DNA from: Pseudomonas grimontii
Lineage (GTDB): Bacteria > Pseudomonadota > Gammaproteobacteria > Pseudomonadales > Pseudomonadaceae
Length of the DNA stretch: 64,000 nt
Assembly (NCBI RefSeq): GCF_007858185.1
Contig: NZ_VFES01000001.1
Span: 62,001-126,000, forward strand
Direction: 5' to 3'
In this document: one piece after another, positions 1 through 10,027 of the stretch
Numbering within the stretch: position 1 is the first letter of the stretch
Layout: each line of letters begins with the position of its first letter
Notes under the pieces: model-generated
The model's database searches: none
Seen by the model: the letters and a program-made list of their open reading frames with translations, nothing else
Told to the model about the DNA's origin: nothing
Position numbers and translations under genes: made by a program

Positions 1-484
1 CATCTTGTTCCAGGGTGGCCAGGCGGCTGTCACCGTTAAGGCTCAGGCGGCTCTTGCTGTCCGGTGCGGGCAAGCCACGGACCCACCACACCAGGTGCGA
101 GACCGGCAGTTTCCAGCCAATCTGCTCTTCCAGCAGTGTTTCGGGCGAGGTGGCCTCATAGCGGCCCTGATTGGCCACTTCGAGGCTGACTTGTCCCGGG
201 CGACCGGTCAGGCGGGCGGCGCCACGGCCCAAAGGGCCGGACAAGCGAATGTCGTAGTAGTCCTGGCGTTGCAGCCAGAACAAGGTGCCGCTGCCGGAGT
301 CTTTCGGCGCGCGCACACCCACTTTGCCTTCGATCTGCCAGCCGTCGATGCTGGCGAGCTGATCCTTGTGCTGCTTCCATTGCGCCGGGTTGCCCTGGCC
401 TTCAACGGATTCACGGCTGCCTATGCCCGCGCAACCGGCGAGCAGGGCGATAAGACTGAACACTACAACGTGGCGCAAGAACAT
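1..484 (-). CDS. lolB: Outer-membrane lipoprotein LolB (partial, 3' end off the left edge)
   Basis: LolB receives lipoproteins from the periplasmic carrier LolA and inserts them in the outer membrane. About 161 codons are visible; the C-terminal part lies outside the window. The start ATG at 484 opens a lipoprotein signal peptide with a hydrophobic run and the lipobox LLAGC (Cys18). The following segment ([14 protein letters not shown], then [11 protein letters not shown]) is typical of LolB. The gene begins 5 bases after the stop of the TPR lipoprotein gene, so the two are probably co-transcribed. In Pseudomonas this pair is usually followed by ispE, which would lie outside the window. Confidence 0.9.
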   Translation of the reverse strand, partial: MFLRHVVVFSLIALLAGCAGIGSRESVEGQGNPAQWKQHKDQLASIDGWQIEGKVGVRAPKDSGSGTLFWLQRQDYYDIRLSGPLGRGAARLTGRPGQVSLEVANQGRYEATSPETLLEEQIGWKLPVSHLVWWVRGLPAPDSKSRLSLNGDSRLATLEQD

Positions 485-488
485 AAGC

Positions 489-2213
489 TTAAAGGGTCTC
501 GGATCCGGTCAGGCGCTTGATGGTGCCGCGCAGGATGGGGCTTTCGGGTTGTTCCTTGAGGAATTTTTCCCAGATTTGGCGGGCTTCGCGCTGCTTGCCA
601 TTGGCCCACAGCACCTCGCCCAGGTGTGCAGCGACTTCCTGATCGGGGAAGCGCTCCAGCGCCTGGCGCAGCAAGCGTTCGGCTTCGTCGAGGTTGCCCA
701 GGCGATAGTTCACCCAGCCCAGGCTGTCGAGTACGGCCGGGTCTTCCGGGTTGAGCTTGTGCGCTTGTTCGATCAACACCTTGGCTTCGTCGTAACGCGT
801 GGTGCGGTCGGACAAGGTGTAGCCCAAGGCATTCAGGGCCATGGCGTTGTCCGGGTCGCGCTTGATGATCAGGCGCAGGTCTTTTTCCATCTGCGCCAGG
901 TCATTGCGTTTTTCCGCCTGCATGGCGCGGGTGTACAGCAGGTTCAAATCGTCGGGGTATTGCAGCAAGGCTTGTTGCAGTACCTTCCAGGCGCGCTCAC
1001 CCTGATTATTGGCGGACAAGGTCTCGGCCTGGATCAGGTAAAGCTGTATCGCGTAGTCCGGTTCCGCATCCCGTGCAGCGGCCAGGCGTTTTTCTGCCTC
1101 GTCGGTGCGACCGTTGCTCATCAGGATGTCGGCCTGGCGCAGTTGGGCCGGCAGGTAGTCGTTGCCTGGGCCGACTTGTGCGTATTCGAGCAGGGCGGCC
1201 TGTGGGTCGCTGCGTTCTTCTGCGATGCGGCCCAGGTTCAGGTGTGCCGAGTCGACATGACTTTCACGCTCGATCAGCTCTTCCAGATAACCCTTGGCCT
1301 CGTCCCAGGCCTTGGCTTCCAGGCACACCAGCGCCAGGGAGTAACGCAGTTCATCGTCATCCGGGTATTGCTGGAGCAGGTTGGCGAACTGCACTTTGGC
1401 GTCCTCCATGCGGTCCTGCTCCACCAGCGTGCGTGCATAAGTCAGGCGCAGGCGCTTGTCGTCCGGGTATTTCTTGATGCTTTTTTCCAGCAGTGGAATT
1501 GCTTCCTTGCCGCGATTGAGGTTCTGCAGCAGGCGCGCGCGCAGAAGAATCGGCGCGATCTCGCCCTCTTCCGGCGGGTTCTGTTCCAGCAGCTTCAGTG
1601 CGGCTTCGGCTTCATCATCCTGTTGCAGTAGCAGGGCCTTGCCGAATACCAGTTGGCTGTTCTTCGGGTGTTTTTGCAGCAGGCGGTCGAAACTCTTCAT
1701 CAAACCGTTGCGCGTGTCCTGGTCGGTGTCGGCAGCCGACAGCGCAAGAAAGTCGAAATGGGTGTCGCCCTTGCCTTGCAGGACTTTCTCCATATAGACC
1801 ATGGAGTCGTCATAACGCCCGGCCCGCGCCAATTGGATGGCTGCGGCCCGCTGGGCTTCCAGATCGTCCGGCGCGTTCTTCGCCCAGATCAGCGAGGTGT
1901 CCAGCGCGGCCTGATCGGCCCCCAAATACTCGGCAATGCGGAACGCCCGCTCGGAAATTCCCGGGTCTTGAGTGTTGATAGCCTGGGTTACATAGTTATC
2001 CAGCGCAATATCGAAGCGATTGCGCTGGCCAGCCAGTTCGGCGCTCAGCAGGCTGAAGATCGTTTCTTCACTGAACGAGGAATAAACCTTGGGCTTTTCA
2101 GGGGCGGGAGTACTGTCTTCCACCGGCGGCGTACCGTCCGGCGACGCGGGGGCCAAGGCCTGGCAGCCGCTGAGGAAGACAAAAGCAAGGAGCAACGCGG
2201 AGGATCTATTCAT
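489..2213 (-). CDS. TPR-repeat lipoprotein upstream of lolB
   Basis: A 574-residue protein with a lipoprotein signal peptide (lipobox LSGC, Cys17) and, through most of its length, tandem tetratricopeptide repeats recognisable by A-x-x-x-L/Y and Y/P-D-D spacing, for example around residues 255-300 and 450-540. It is conserved next to lolB in Pseudomonas and annotated only as a tetratricopeptide protein. The signal points to an outer-membrane-anchored, periplasm-facing scaffold, perhaps linked to envelope assembly; that role is inferred. The ATG at 2213 is chosen because the signal peptide follows directly. Confidence 0.88.
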   Translation of the reverse strand: MNRSSALLLAFVFLSGCQALAPASPDGTPPVEDSTPAPEKPKVYSSFSEETIFSLLSAELAGQRNRFDIALDNYVTQAINTQDPGISERAFRIAEYLGADQAALDTSLIWAKNAPDDLEAQRAAAIQLARAGRYDDSMVYMEKVLQGKGDTHFDFLALSAADTDQDTRNGLMKSFDRLLQKHPKNSQLVFGKALLLQQDDEAEAALKLLEQNPPEEGEIAPILLRARLLQNLNRGKEAIPLLEKSIKKYPDDKRLRLTYARTLVEQDRMEDAKVQFANLLQQYPDDDELRYSLALVCLEAKAWDEAKGYLEELIERESHVDSAHLNLGRIAEERSDPQAALLEYAQVGPGNDYLPAQLRQADILMSNGRTDEAEKRLAAARDAEPDYAIQLYLIQAETLSANNQGERAWKVLQQALLQYPDDLNLLYTRAMQAEKRNDLAQMEKDLRLIIKRDPDNAMALNALGYTLSDRTTRYDEAKVLIEQAHKLNPEDPAVLDSLGWVNYRLGNLDEAERLLRQALERFPDQEVAAHLGEVLWANGKQREARQIWEKFLKEQPESPILRGTIKRLTGSETL

Positions 2214-2279
2214 ATAGGAAGAGGACGACTAACCTGCGGTCGGATCATCATGACACAAGCCTTCGGCCAAACATAACCG

Positions 2280-2378
2280 TGTAGGCGCGAGCTTGCTCGC
2301 GAAAAGCCTGAGGACAACGCGTTTTCTCAGGAGGCCGCGTCATGGTTCACGACCATCGCGAGCAGGCTTGCGCCTACA
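2280..2378. repeat. Inverted REP-type repeat pair (TGTAGG...CTCGCGA family)
   Basis: The left arm at 2280-2302 (tgtaggcgcgagcttgctcg...) and the right arm at 2356-2378 are near-perfect inverted copies around a 53-base centre. This is a REP doublet (REPIN-like) as found in many Pseudomonas intergenic regions. It fills most of the 274-base gap between the divergent TPR gene and hemA. Confidence 0.75.
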
Positions 2379-2487
2379 GATGGCCTTTTTATAGGCATAA
2401 GCTACTAGGACAATAGACGACGGTGGTTGTTCTGAATCTTTCGAAGTAGGACAATTGTCGGCTTCCCGACATCATCAGCGATATTGA

Positions 2488-3774
2488 ATGGCCTTCCTCG
2501 CACTCGGTATTAACCACAAGACTGCCTCCGTAGACGTGCGCGAGCGCGTGGCGTTTACGCCAGAGCAGTTGGTTGAGGCCTTGCAGCAGCTCTGCCGTCT
2601 CACCGACAGCCGCGAAGCTGCGATCCTTTCGACCTGCAATCGCAGTGAGCTTTATATAGAGCAGGAACATCTTTCAGCGGATGTCGTACTGCGCTGGCTG
2701 GCTGATTATCACCATTTGAGCCTCGAAGACCTGCGCGCGAGCGCCTATGTGCATGAAGACGATGCGGCAGTTCGTCACATGATGCGTGTGGCATCCGGTC
2801 TCGATTCGCTGGTGTTGGGCGAGCCGCAGATCCTGGGCCAGATGAAATCCGCCTACGCCGTGGCGCGCGAGGCCGGCACCGTCGGTCCGCTGCTGGGCCG
2901 TCTGTTCCAGGCCACCTTCAATTCCGCCAAGCAGGTGCGCACCGACACCGCCATCGGTGAAAACCCGGTGTCCGTGGCGTTTGCCGCCGTCAGCCTGGCC
3001 AAGCAGATTTTCAGCGACTTGCAGCGCAGCCAGGCGCTGTTGATCGGCGCCGGTGAGACCATCACCCTGGTGGCTCGCCACCTGCATGACCTGGGCGTGA
3101 AGCGCATCGTGGTCGCCAACCGTACCCTGGAGCGCGCCAGCATCCTCGCCGAGCAATTCGGCGCCCATGCGGTGCTGCTGTCGGACATCCCGGCCGAACT
3201 GGTACGCAGCGATATCGTCATCAGCTCCACTGCCAGCCAGCTGCCAATCCTCGGCAAGGGCGCAGTCGAAAGCGCGCTGAAACTGCGCAAGCACAAGCCG
3301 ATCTTCATGGTCGATATTGCCGTTCCCCGGGATATCGAGCCCGAAGTCGGCGAGTTGGACGACGTTTACCTCTACAGCGTCGACGATCTCCATGAAGTGG
3401 TTGCCGAAAACCTCAAGAGTCGCCAGGGCGCTGCCCAGGCTGCTGAAGAGATGGTCAGCATCGGCGCCGACGAATTCATGGTGCGCCTGCGCGAACTGGC
3501 GGCGGTGGACGTGCTCAAGGCGTATCGTCAGCAGGGCGAACGCCTGCGTGATGAAGAGTTGATCAAGGCCCAGCGCCTGCTCGCCAACGGCAGCAGCGCC
3601 GAGGAGGTGCTGATGCAACTGGCCCGCGGCCTGACCAACAAGTTGCTGCATGCGCCCAGCGTACAATTAAAAAAACTTACCGCCGAAGGCCGCCTCGATG
3701 CGCTGGCCATGGCCCAGGAACTCTTTGCCCTCGGTGAGGGCGCGCCCAGCTCTTCGGATAAAAAATCGCAATGA
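2488..3774 (+). CDS. hemA: Glutamyl-tRNA reductase
   Basis: First committed step of C5-pathway tetrapyrrole synthesis: NADPH-dependent reduction of glutamyl-tRNA(Glu) to glutamate-1-semialdehyde. The 428-residue protein has the catalytic cysteine in STCNRSELY (Cys50), the substrate-binding stretch [15 protein letters not shown], a Rossmann domain beginning with LIGAGETI near residue 190, and a C-terminal dimerisation helix. The length is normal for the family. The stop overlaps the prfA start (ATGA), giving translational coupling in the usual hemA-prfA-prmC order. Two direct TAGGACAAT copies (2406 and 2447) lie in the leader and have no role I recognise. Confidence 0.98.
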   Translation: MAFLALGINHKTASVDVRERVAFTPEQLVEALQQLCRLTDSREAAILSTCNRSELYIEQEHLSADVVLRWLADYHHLSLEDLRASAYVHEDDAAVRHMMRVASGLDSLVLGEPQILGQMKSAYAVAREAGTVGPLLGRLFQATFNSAKQVRTDTAIGENPVSVAFAAVSLAKQIFSDLQRSQALLIGAGETITLVARHLHDLGVKRIVVANRTLERASILAEQFGAHAVLLSDIPAELVRSDIVISSTASQLPILGKGAVESALKLRKHKPIFMVDIAVPRDIEPEVGELDDVYLYSVDDLHEVVAENLKSRQGAAQAAEEMVSIGADEFMVRLRELAAVDVLKAYRQQGERLRDEELIKAQRLLANGSSAEEVLMQLARGLTNKLLHAPSVQLKKLTAEGRLDALAMAQELFALGEGAPSSSDKKSQ

Positions 3775-4853
3775 AAGCGTCACTGCTCAATAAACTGGAC
3801 GTGCTCCAGGACCGTTTCGAAGAACTGACCGCCTTGCTCGGCGACGGTGAGGTCATCTCCGATCAGACCAAATTCCGTGCCTATTCCAAGGAATACGCCG
3901 AAGTTGAGCCCGTGGTGGCTACCTACACGAACCTGCTGAAAGTGCAGGCCGACCTCGAAGGTGCCCAGGCGCTGCTCAAGGACAACGACCCGGACATGCG
4001 TGAAATGGCCGTGGAAGAAGTCCGCGAAGCCAAGGAAAAGTTGGCCGAGCTGGAAGGCGACCTGCAACGCATGCTGCTGCCCAAGGACCCGAACGACGGT
4101 CGCAATGTGTTTCTCGAAATCCGTGCCGGCACCGGCGGCGACGAAGCGGCGATTTTCTCCGGCGACCTGTTCCGCATGTATTCGCGTTATGCCGAGCGTC
4201 GCGGCTGGCGGGTCGAGATCCTGTCCGAGAACGAAGGTGAGCACGGCGGCTATAAAGAAGTCATTGCGCGGGTCGAAGGCGACAACGTCTACGGCAAGCT
4301 GAAGTTCGAGTCCGGTGCCCATCGCGTGCAGCGCGTTCCTGCGACGGAATCCCAGGGCCGCATCCACACCTCGGCATGCACCGTGGCCGTGTTGCCCGAG
4401 CCGGACGAGCAGGAAGCCATCGAGATCAACCCGGCCGACCTGCGGGTCGACACCTACCGCTCGTCGGGCGCCGGTGGTCAGCACGTCAACAAGACTGACT
4501 CGGCGATCCGCATCACCCACTTGCCGTCGGGCATCGTGGTGGAGTGCCAGGAAGAGCGCTCCCAGCACAAGAACCGTGCGCGGGCCATGTCCTGGCTGTC
4601 GGCCAAGCTCAATGACCAGCAGACCAGCGCCGCCGCCAACGCGATTGCCAGCGAGCGCAAATTGCTGGTGGGCTCGGGCGACCGCTCCGAGCGCATCCGT
4701 ACCTACAACTTTGCCCAGGGCCGGGTCACCGACCACCGGGTCAACCTCACCCTTTATTCCCTGGACGAGATTCTCGCCGGTGGCGTGGACGCGGTGATCG
4801 AGCCATTGCTCGCCGAATACCAGGCCGATCAACTGGCGGCGATAGGTGAATAA
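3771..4853 (+). CDS. prfA: Peptide chain release factor 1
   Basis: RF1 recognises UAA and UAG and triggers release of the finished peptide. The 360-residue sequence has the stop-codon anticodon tripeptide region (PAT, residues 190-192) and the GGQ motif at residues 235-237 within [15 protein letters not shown]. Gln237 is the residue methylated by PrmC, whose gene follows immediately. It overlaps hemA by 4 bases and stops one base before the prmC ATG. Confidence 0.98.
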   Translation: MKASLLNKLDVLQDRFEELTALLGDGEVISDQTKFRAYSKEYAEVEPVVATYTNLLKVQADLEGAQALLKDNDPDMREMAVEEVREAKEKLAELEGDLQRMLLPKDPNDGRNVFLEIRAGTGGDEAAIFSGDLFRMYSRYAERRGWRVEILSENEGEHGGYKEVIARVEGDNVYGKLKFESGAHRVQRVPATESQGRIHTSACTVAVLPEPDEQEAIEINPADLRVDTYRSSGAGGQHVNKTDSAIRITHLPSGIVVECQEERSQHKNRARAMSWLSAKLNDQQTSAAANAIASERKLLVGSGDRSERIRTYNFAQGRVTDHRVNLTLYSLDEILAGGVDAVIEPLLAEYQADQLAAIGE

Positions 4854-5684
4854 ATGACCATCATCGCCAGCCTGCTGCGCGCCGCCGACCTGCCCGACTC
4901 GCCCACCGCGCGCCTGGATGCCGAGTTACTGCTGGCGGCGGCCTTGGGCAAGTCCCGCAGCTACCTGCACACCTGGCCGGAAAAAATCGTCAGCAGCGAA
5001 CACGCCCTGGCTTTTGCTGGCTACCTGCAACGCCGCCGCGCCGGTGAGCCGGTGGCCTATATCCTCGGCCAGCAAGGTTTCTGGAAGCTGGACCTGGAGG
5101 TTGCACCCCACACGCTGATCCCGCGTCCGGACACCGAGCTGCTGGTGGAAGCGGCCCTGGAATTGTTACCGGCCACACCGGTCAAGGTCCTCGACCTCGG
5201 CACCGGCAGCGGCGCCATCGCCCTGGCCCTGGCCAGCGAGCGTCCGGCCTGGCACGTCACGGCCGTCGATCGCGTGCTGGAGGCCGTGGCACTGGCAGAA
5301 CGCAATCGCCAGCGCCTGCACCTCAATAACGCCACGGTGCTCAACAGCCATTGGTTCAGCGCCCTGGCAGGTCACGCCTACGACCTGATCATCAGTAACC
5401 CGCCCTACATCGCCGACAACGATCCGCACCTGGTGGCGGGCGATGTGCGTTTCGAGCCGGCCAGCGCCCTGGTGGCAGGCCATGATGGTTTGGACGACCT
5501 GCGCCTGATCATCGCCCAGGCCCCAGCCCATCTGAACGCTGCGGGCTGGCTGCTGCTGGAGCACGGTTACGACCAGGCTGGCGCGGTGCGCGACCTGTTG
5601 CTGAGCCAAGGCTTCGAGCAAGTGCACAGCCGTATTGACCTGGGCGGTCATGAGCGCATCTCCGTGGGACGCCGGCCGTGCTGA
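4854..5684 (+). CDS. prmC: Release factor glutamine methyltransferase
   Basis: SAM-dependent N5-methylation of the GGQ glutamine of RF1 and RF2. In 276 residues it has an N-terminal helical substrate-binding domain, the SAM-binding motif DLGTGSG (residues 114-120) and the catalytic NPPY (182-185). The ATG directly follows the prfA stop, and the stop overlaps the GTG start of moeB. Enzyme and substrate are therefore encoded side by side. Confidence 0.97.
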   Translation: MTIIASLLRAADLPDSPTARLDAELLLAAALGKSRSYLHTWPEKIVSSEHALAFAGYLQRRRAGEPVAYILGQQGFWKLDLEVAPHTLIPRPDTELLVEAALELLPATPVKVLDLGTGSGAIALALASERPAWHVTAVDRVLEAVALAERNRQRLHLNNATVLNSHWFSALAGHAYDLIISNPPYIADNDPHLVAGDVRFEPASALVAGHDGLDDLRLIIAQAPAHLNAAGWLLLEHGYDQAGAVRDLLLSQGFEQVHSRIDLGGHERISVGRRPC

Positions 5685-6433
5685 CCGATCAGGAGCTGTT
5701 GCGCTATAGCCGACAGATTCTGTTGCAGCATGTCGACATCGATGGCCAATTGCGCCTGAAAAACGGCCGTGCGTTGATCATCGGCCTCGGTGGCCTGGGC
5801 GCCCCGGTGGCCATGTACCTGGCCGCCGCTGGCGTCGGCGAATTGCACCTGGCGGATTTCGACACCGTCGACCTCACCAACCTGCAACGCCAGATCATCC
5901 ATGACACCGACAGCGTCGGCCAGGCCAAGGTCGACTCGGCCATCCATCGCTTGAGCGCCCTCAACCCCGAAGTCAAATTGGTCGCCCATCGCGTCGCGCT
6001 GGATGCCGATACCTTGGCGGCGGCGGTGGCAGGCGTGGACGTGGTGCTCGATTGCAGCGACAACTTCTCCACCCGCGAGGCGGTCAATGCCGCCTGCGTG
6101 GCGATGGGCAAGCCATTGATCAGCGGCGCGGCGATTCGCCTCGAAGGGCAACTGTCGGTATTCGATCCGCGTCGCGCCGAAAGCCCGTGCTATCACTGTC
6201 TATACGGGCACGGCAGCGACACTGAACTGACCTGCAGCGAAGCGGGCGTGGTCGGCCCTCTGGTGGGCCTGGTCGGTAGCCTGCAAGCCCTGGAAGCCTT
6301 GAAGTTGCTGGCGGGTTTCGGCGAGCCGCTGGTGGGGCGCTTGCTGCTGATCGACGCATTGAGCACACGCTTTCGCGAATTGCGGGTCAAGCGTGATCCC
6401 GGTTGCAGTGTCTGCGGGACGCGACATGGGTAA
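5678..6433 (+). CDS. moeB: Molybdopterin-synthase adenylyltransferase MoeB
   Basis: An E1-like enzyme of the ThiF/MoeB family that adenylates the C-terminal glycine of MoaD for sulfur transfer in molybdopterin synthesis. The nucleotide-binding loop GLGGLGAP lies at residues 36-43, the zinc-binding CxxC pairs at 171/174 and 243/246, and the conserved cysteine at 186. It starts with GTG at 5678, inside the end of prmC. ThiF-type activity towards ThiS cannot be excluded from sequence, but genus-wide the hemA-cluster copy is annotated as moeB. Confidence 0.9.
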   Translation: MLTDQELLRYSRQILLQHVDIDGQLRLKNGRALIIGLGGLGAPVAMYLAAAGVGELHLADFDTVDLTNLQRQIIHDTDSVGQAKVDSAIHRLSALNPEVKLVAHRVALDADTLAAAVAGVDVVLDCSDNFSTREAVNAACVAMGKPLISGAAIRLEGQLSVFDPRRAESPCYHCLYGHGSDTELTCSEAGVVGPLVGLVGSLQALEALKLLAGFGEPLVGRLLLIDALSTRFRELRVKRDPGCSVCGTRHG

Positions 6434-7220
6434 GGACGCGCCGATCGGTGTGTTCGATTCCGGCGTCGGCGGCTTGTCGGTGCTGGATGAGATTCAGCAA
6501 TTGCTGCCCCATGAGTCACTGTTGTACGTGGCCGATTGCGGGCATATCCCCTATGGCGAGAAAACCCCGGCGTTCATTCTTGAGCGTTCCCGTTCGGTTG
6601 CCGAGTTTTTCCGCGAGCAGGGCGCCAAGGCTTTTGTGATTGCCTGCAACACCGCAACCGTGGCGGCCGTCGCGGATTTGCGCCAGGACTACCCCGACTG
6701 GCCGTTGGTGGGTATGGAGCCCGCGGTCAAACCCGCTGCCGCTGCCACTCGCAGTGGCGTGGTCGGGGTGCTCGCCACCACCGGCACCCTGCAAAGCGCC
6801 AAGTTCGCCGCGTTGCTCGACCGTTTTGCCACCGATGTGCGGGTGATCACCCAGCCGTGCCCGGGCCTGGTGGAGCTGATTGAAACCGGTGACCTCGACA
6901 GCCTGGCCCTGCGTCATTTATTGCAGGGCTATATCGACCCGCTGCTCAGCGCCGGTTGCGACACCATCATCCTCGGCTGCACCCACTATCCTTTCCTCAA
7001 GCCGCTTCTGGCGCAGATGCTGCCCCCCAGCATCATCCTCATCGACACCGGCGCTGCCGTCGCGCGGCAGCTCAAGCGTTTGCTGGGCGAGCGCGATCTG
7101 CTGGCCCTAGGCGATCCTGAGCCTGCACAGTTCTGGACCAGCGGCGATGTGTATCACCTAAGAAATATCCTACCGACACTATGGAAACATTCTGGAGTTG
7201 TGCGAAGCTTCGGGTCGTGA
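6426..7220 (+). CDS. murI: Glutamate racemase
   Basis: Interconverts L- and D-glutamate to supply peptidoglycan synthesis. The 264-residue product starts at the ATG at 6426, overlapping the moeB stop by 8 bases; the first residues [16 protein letters not shown] are the family N-terminus, which excludes a further-upstream start. The two catalytic cysteines are in ACNTAT (Cys74) and LGCTHYPF (Cys185). It is the last gene of the overlapping hemA-prfA-prmC-moeB-murI run. Confidence 0.96.
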   Translation: MGKDAPIGVFDSGVGGLSVLDEIQQLLPHESLLYVADCGHIPYGEKTPAFILERSRSVAEFFREQGAKAFVIACNTATVAAVADLRQDYPDWPLVGMEPAVKPAAAATRSGVVGVLATTGTLQSAKFAALLDRFATDVRVITQPCPGLVELIETGDLDSLALRHLLQGYIDPLLSAGCDTIILGCTHYPFLKPLLAQMLPPSIILIDTGAAVARQLKRLLGERDLLALGDPEPAQFWTSGDVYHLRNILPTLWKHSGVVRSFGS

Positions 7221-7322
7221 AAATTTCGTGAAATGTCGCTGAACTTCTGAATGTGCGTCAGCTTCTATAGCGAGATGGCCTGTAAAAAATCATACAACTT
7301 CGTTTTCAAAGGACTGTTTCTT

Positions 7323-7841
7323 ATGAAGCGCTTGTTCTGTTTAGCCGCGATTGCGGCTGTAGTGGTGGGACACTCTGTTTCGACCCAGGCCGCAGGCCTG
7401 GAATTTGGGGTGGGCAGTACCAGCGATTCGACGTTGACCTATCGACTGGGCTTGACCTCGGATTGGGACAAAAGCTGGATGCAGAGCGACGTCGGTCGCC
7501 TGACCGGCTACTGGAGCGGCGCCTACACCTATTGGGACGGTGATGAGCGTGCAGGTGCCAGCAGCCTGTCGTTCTCGCCGGTATTTGTGTATGAGTTTGC
7601 CGGCCAGTCGGTCAAGCCCTACATCGAAGCCGGGATCGGCGTGGCGGTGTTTTCCCGTACCAAGCTGGAAGACAACAACATCGGCCAGGCTTTCCAGTTC
7701 GAAGACCGCCTGGGTTTCGGCCTGCGCTTCACCGGTGGGCATGAAGTGGGCATTCGCGCCACGCACTACTCCAATGCCGGGATCAGCAGCAGTAACGACG
7801 GTGTAGAAAGCTACTCGCTGCACTACACCATGCCGCTGTAA
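7323..7841 (+). CDS. pagL: Lipid A 3-O-deacylase, PagL-type outer-membrane barrel
   Basis: The 172-residue precursor has a signal peptide (about residues 1-23, ending TQA). The mature part shows alternating aromatic/polar beta strands and ends in YSLHYTMPL, as in an outer-membrane beta barrel. The catalytic triad of PagL is present: His148 and Ser150 in ATHYSNAG, and Glu162 in GVESYSL. PagL removes the 3-O acyl chain of lipid A. The ATG at 7323 is preferred to upstream starts because it opens the signal peptide and has AGGA 9 bases before it. A 102-base gap separates it from murI, so it may have its own promoter; I see no PhoP box. Confidence 0.87.
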   Translation: MKRLFCLAAIAAVVVGHSVSTQAAGLEFGVGSTSDSTLTYRLGLTSDWDKSWMQSDVGRLTGYWSGAYTYWDGDERAGASSLSFSPVFVYEFAGQSVKPYIEAGIGVAVFSRTKLEDNNIGQAFQFEDRLGFGLRFTGGHEVGIRATHYSNAGISSSNDGVESYSLHYTMPL

Positions 7842-7862
7842 TTCCCAGGAACGCTGCAGAAC

Positions 7863-7894
7863 AATGTGGGAGTGGGCAAGCCCCTCCCACATTT
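7863..7894. repeat. REP hairpin (GTGGGAG...CTCCCAC family)
   Basis: A short palindrome, aatgtgggagtgggc / gcccctcccacattt, lies between two converging genes. It is one of several copies in the window and could also act as a bidirectional terminator here, since it is followed by T residues. Confidence 0.7.
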
Positions 7895-7915
7895 TGATCG
7901 TCATCAGTCTTTAGA

Positions 7916-8221
7916 TCAGCGGTAGGCCGTGGCGATTCCTTCGCGTTCGGTCAGGCACTCCGGTGCGCCCATCTCGAACTCCCGGCAAATCAGCGGCCGA
8001 CGCTCGTAGATCGTGCACATCATCGTGTCGCGATCCAGCGCCGCGCACCAGCCGTCGTCCAGGCGCAGCATCACTTCACCGCCCCAATCGTCAGTGTCGA
8101 TATAGCGCTCCGGCACGCCGGTGTCGGTGATCAGCATCACTTCCAGCTGGCAGCAGCAGGCCGCGCAGGTCGAGCAGGTGACGGCGGGTTCGGTGATTTG
8201 AATGTGGGGGATGTTGGTCAT
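7916..8221 (-). CDS. YkgJ-family cysteine-cluster protein
   Basis: A 101-residue protein with the cysteine signature CSTCAACCC near residue 16, further cysteines at WCAAL and MCTIY, and the RRPLICREF motif. The family (Pfam CxxCxxCC) is thought to bind zinc or an Fe-S cluster; its function is unknown. The ATG at 8221 is chosen over one 15 bases upstream, which lies in repeat-like DNA. It converges on pagL and is followed upstream by an AGCTTGCAGC repeat. Confidence 0.85.
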   Translation of the reverse strand: MTNIPHIQITEPAVTCSTCAACCCQLEVMLITDTGVPERYIDTDDWGGEVMLRLDDGWCAALDRDTMMCTIYERRPLICREFEMGAPECLTEREGIATAYR

Positions 8222-8227
8222 GGGCGG

Positions 8228-8264
8228 CAGCTTCAAGCTTTAAGCTGCAAGCTGCAAGTAGAAG
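8228..8264. repeat. AGCTTGCAGC-type intergenic repeat
   Basis: A run of overlapping AGCTT/AAGCT/GCAAGCTGCAAG units with internal inverted symmetry, as seen again at 59712-59773. This is a common Pseudomonas intergenic repeat type, placed here between the YkgJ-like gene and the DUF2878 gene. Confidence 0.6.
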
Positions 8265-8274
8265 CCGACCAGCT

Positions 8275-8763
8275 TCATCTTTTGCCGGTCGCGGCGCGTG
8301 CCAGGAGTGAGAACACTACGGTCCAGAGAACGGCCAGCCCGGCCATTGTCGGGCCCAGGCCATAGCCAAACTGTACGCCGGCCAATTGGCTGCCAGCGTA
8401 ATAGGACAACGGCCCACCCACCGCGCCCAGTAGTGCGGCGCGCCACCAGGGCCGGGCGCTCCAGGCCAAGCAATGGCGCAAAGTAGTCGCCAGCAGCCCC
8501 CACAGCAGCATCAGCCAGAACGGAATCAATGGCCCCGGTTCGCTGAACTGGAAAACCCCTGCGGCGCGCAACAGCGTGTCCAACGCCGTGCCCGCCAGTA
8601 TTACGCTGATGATCAGCGCGCCGTCCTGGGCCCACGAACTTATCCACAGCAGGTGGATTGCCAGCACCGCCAGCCCCACCAGCAACCAGGGGCTATCGCC
8701 ACCGAGTACGCAGGCAAACCACCCGCACTGGAACAGTATGGCGTTGGCCAGTGGTTTAAGCAC
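8275..8763 (-). CDS. DUF2878 membrane protein
   Basis: Last gene of the nine-gene putative light-response operon. With the GTG at 8763 (VLKPLANAILFQ) it encodes 162 residues, mostly hydrophobic, with about five membrane segments; this N-terminus matches the family better than upstream in-frame ATGs, which lie inside cfa. The GTG overlaps the cfa stop by 8 bases, so translation is probably coupled. The family has no known function. Its constant place after the Cfa/DUF1365 genes suggests a role in the same lipid pathway, which is inference. Confidence 0.8.
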   Translation of the reverse strand: MLKPLANAILFQCGWFACVLGGDSPWLLVGLAVLAIHLLWISSWAQDGALIISVILAGTALDTLLRAAGVFQFSEPGPLIPFWLMLLWGLLATTLRHCLAWSARPWWRAALLGAVGGPLSYYAGSQLAGVQFGYGLGPTMAGLAVLWTVVFSLLARAATGKR

Positions 8764-10027
8764 TGAAGCGCCCGAGCAACGGAGGGTTGATGGCCGACGG
8801 TTTGGCCAGCAGCAATTGCGCAGTGCCAATGGTGCGCTCCATAAAGCCACCCTCGCAGTAGCACAGGTAAAACTCCCACAGCCGCAGGAAATATTCGTCG
8901 TAGCCCAACTCCGTCAGGCGGCCGTGGGCGTGGCGAAAGTTCTCGTGCCACAGGCGCAAGGTTCGCGCGTAGTGCAGGCCGAAATCCTCCATGTGCAACA
9001 GGTTCATGTCGGTGTCGCGGCTGACGATGTGCAGCATGTTCTGCACACTCGGCAGGGCGCCGCCGGGGAAGATATAGCGCTGGATAAAGTCGACGCTGTT
9101 CTTCGCCTGCTCAAAGCGTTGCTCACGGATGGTGATGGCTTGCAGCAACATCAGGCCATCGCGCTTGAGCAGGTGCGCGCACTGTTTGAAGTAGGTCGGC
9201 AGGAAGCGATGGCCCACCGCTTCGATCATCTCGATGGACACCAGCTTGTCGTACTCGCCGGTCAGGTCGCGGTAGTCCTGCAGCAACAACGTGACCTGGT
9301 CTTGCAAGCCCAGGGCCGCGATGCGTTTTTCGGTGTAGGCGAACTGCTCTTTGGACAAGGTCGTGGTGGTGACCTTGCAGCCGTAATGCTGCGCGGCATA
9401 CAGGGCCATGCTGCCCCAGCCGGTGCCGATCTCCAGCAAGTGGTCGGTAGGTTTGAGCGCGAGCTTCTGGCAGATGCGTTCCAGTTTGTTCAGTTGCGCC
9501 TGTTCCAGGGTGTCGTCGGGCGTCAGGAACTGCGCGGCCGAATACATCATGGTCGGGTCGAGGAATTCTTCGAACAGGTCATTGCCGAGGTCGTAGTGGG
9601 CGGCGATGTTTTTCTGCGAGCCCTTGCGCGTGTTGCGGTTGAGCCAGTGCAGGCCTTGGGTGAACGGCCGCGCCAAGCTCGCCAGGCCACCCTCCATTGC
9701 GTCGAGCACATCCAGGTTACTCACCATCACCCGCACCACCGCCGTCAGGTCCGGGCTGGTCCAATAACCGTGGATAAAGGCTTCGCCCGCGCCGATGGAA
9801 CCGTTGGCCGCCACCAGGCCCCAGACCGCCGAATCGACAATCTGGATTTCCCCCAGCAAGTGCGCTTCCCGTGCGCCGAATACCTGGCGCTCGCCGTCCT
9901 CGATCACTACCAACTGGCCATGGCGCAGTTGGCTGAGTTGGCGCAGCACACCCTTGCGCAGCAGCGCACTGGTCATGCCGTTGACGTTCAGGCGGTTGGT
10001 CTTGACCGATAAGCTAGGGGATTTCAT
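8756..10027 (-). CDS. Cyclopropane-fatty-acyl-phospholipid synthase family methyltransferase (Cfa/UfaM-like)
   Basis: A 423-residue SAM-dependent enzyme with an N-terminal lipid-binding domain, the SAM motif LLEIGTGWGSMAL near residue 198 (Thr replaces the Cys of classical Cfa), YDLGNDLFEEFLD before it, and the C-terminal FYLCYCEGGF of the active-site region. Members act on unsaturated acyl chains of membrane phospholipids. The gene sits with photolyase, SDR, FAD and DUF1365 genes rather than alone, an arrangement like the singlet-oxygen/light regulon in which UfaM begins furan fatty acid synthesis. I therefore favour a UfaM-like methylase over a stationary-phase CFA synthase. It overlaps the upstream DUF1365 gene by 14 bases. 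Confidence 0.88.
   Translation of the reverse strand: MKSPSLSVKTNRLNVNGMTSALLRKGVLRQLSQLRHGQLVVIEDGERQVFGAREAHLLGEIQIVDSAVWGLVAANGSIGAGEAFIHGYWTSPDLTAVVRVMVSNLDVLDAMEGGLASLARPFTQGLHWLNRNTRKGSQKNIAAHYDLGNDLFEEFLDPTMMYSAAQFLTPDDTLEQAQLNKLERICQKLALKPTDHLLEIGTGWGSMALYAAQHYGCKVTTTTLSKEQFAYTEKRIAALGLQDQVTLLLQDYRDLTGEYDKLVSIEMIEAVGHRFLPTYFKQCAHLLKRDGLMLLQAITIREQRFEQAKNSVDFIQRYIFPGGALPSVQNMLHIVSRDTDMNLLHMEDFGLHYARTLRLWHENFRHAHGRLTELGYDEYFLRLWEFYLCYCEGGFMERTIGTAQLLLAKPSAINPPLLGRFSA

Noticed and set aside
8275..8850. Longer DUF2878 reading from the ATG at 8850
   Set aside because: The extra N-terminal residues lie wholly inside the Cfa-like gene and have no membrane-protein character; the GTG at 8763 starts the family's typical N-terminus.
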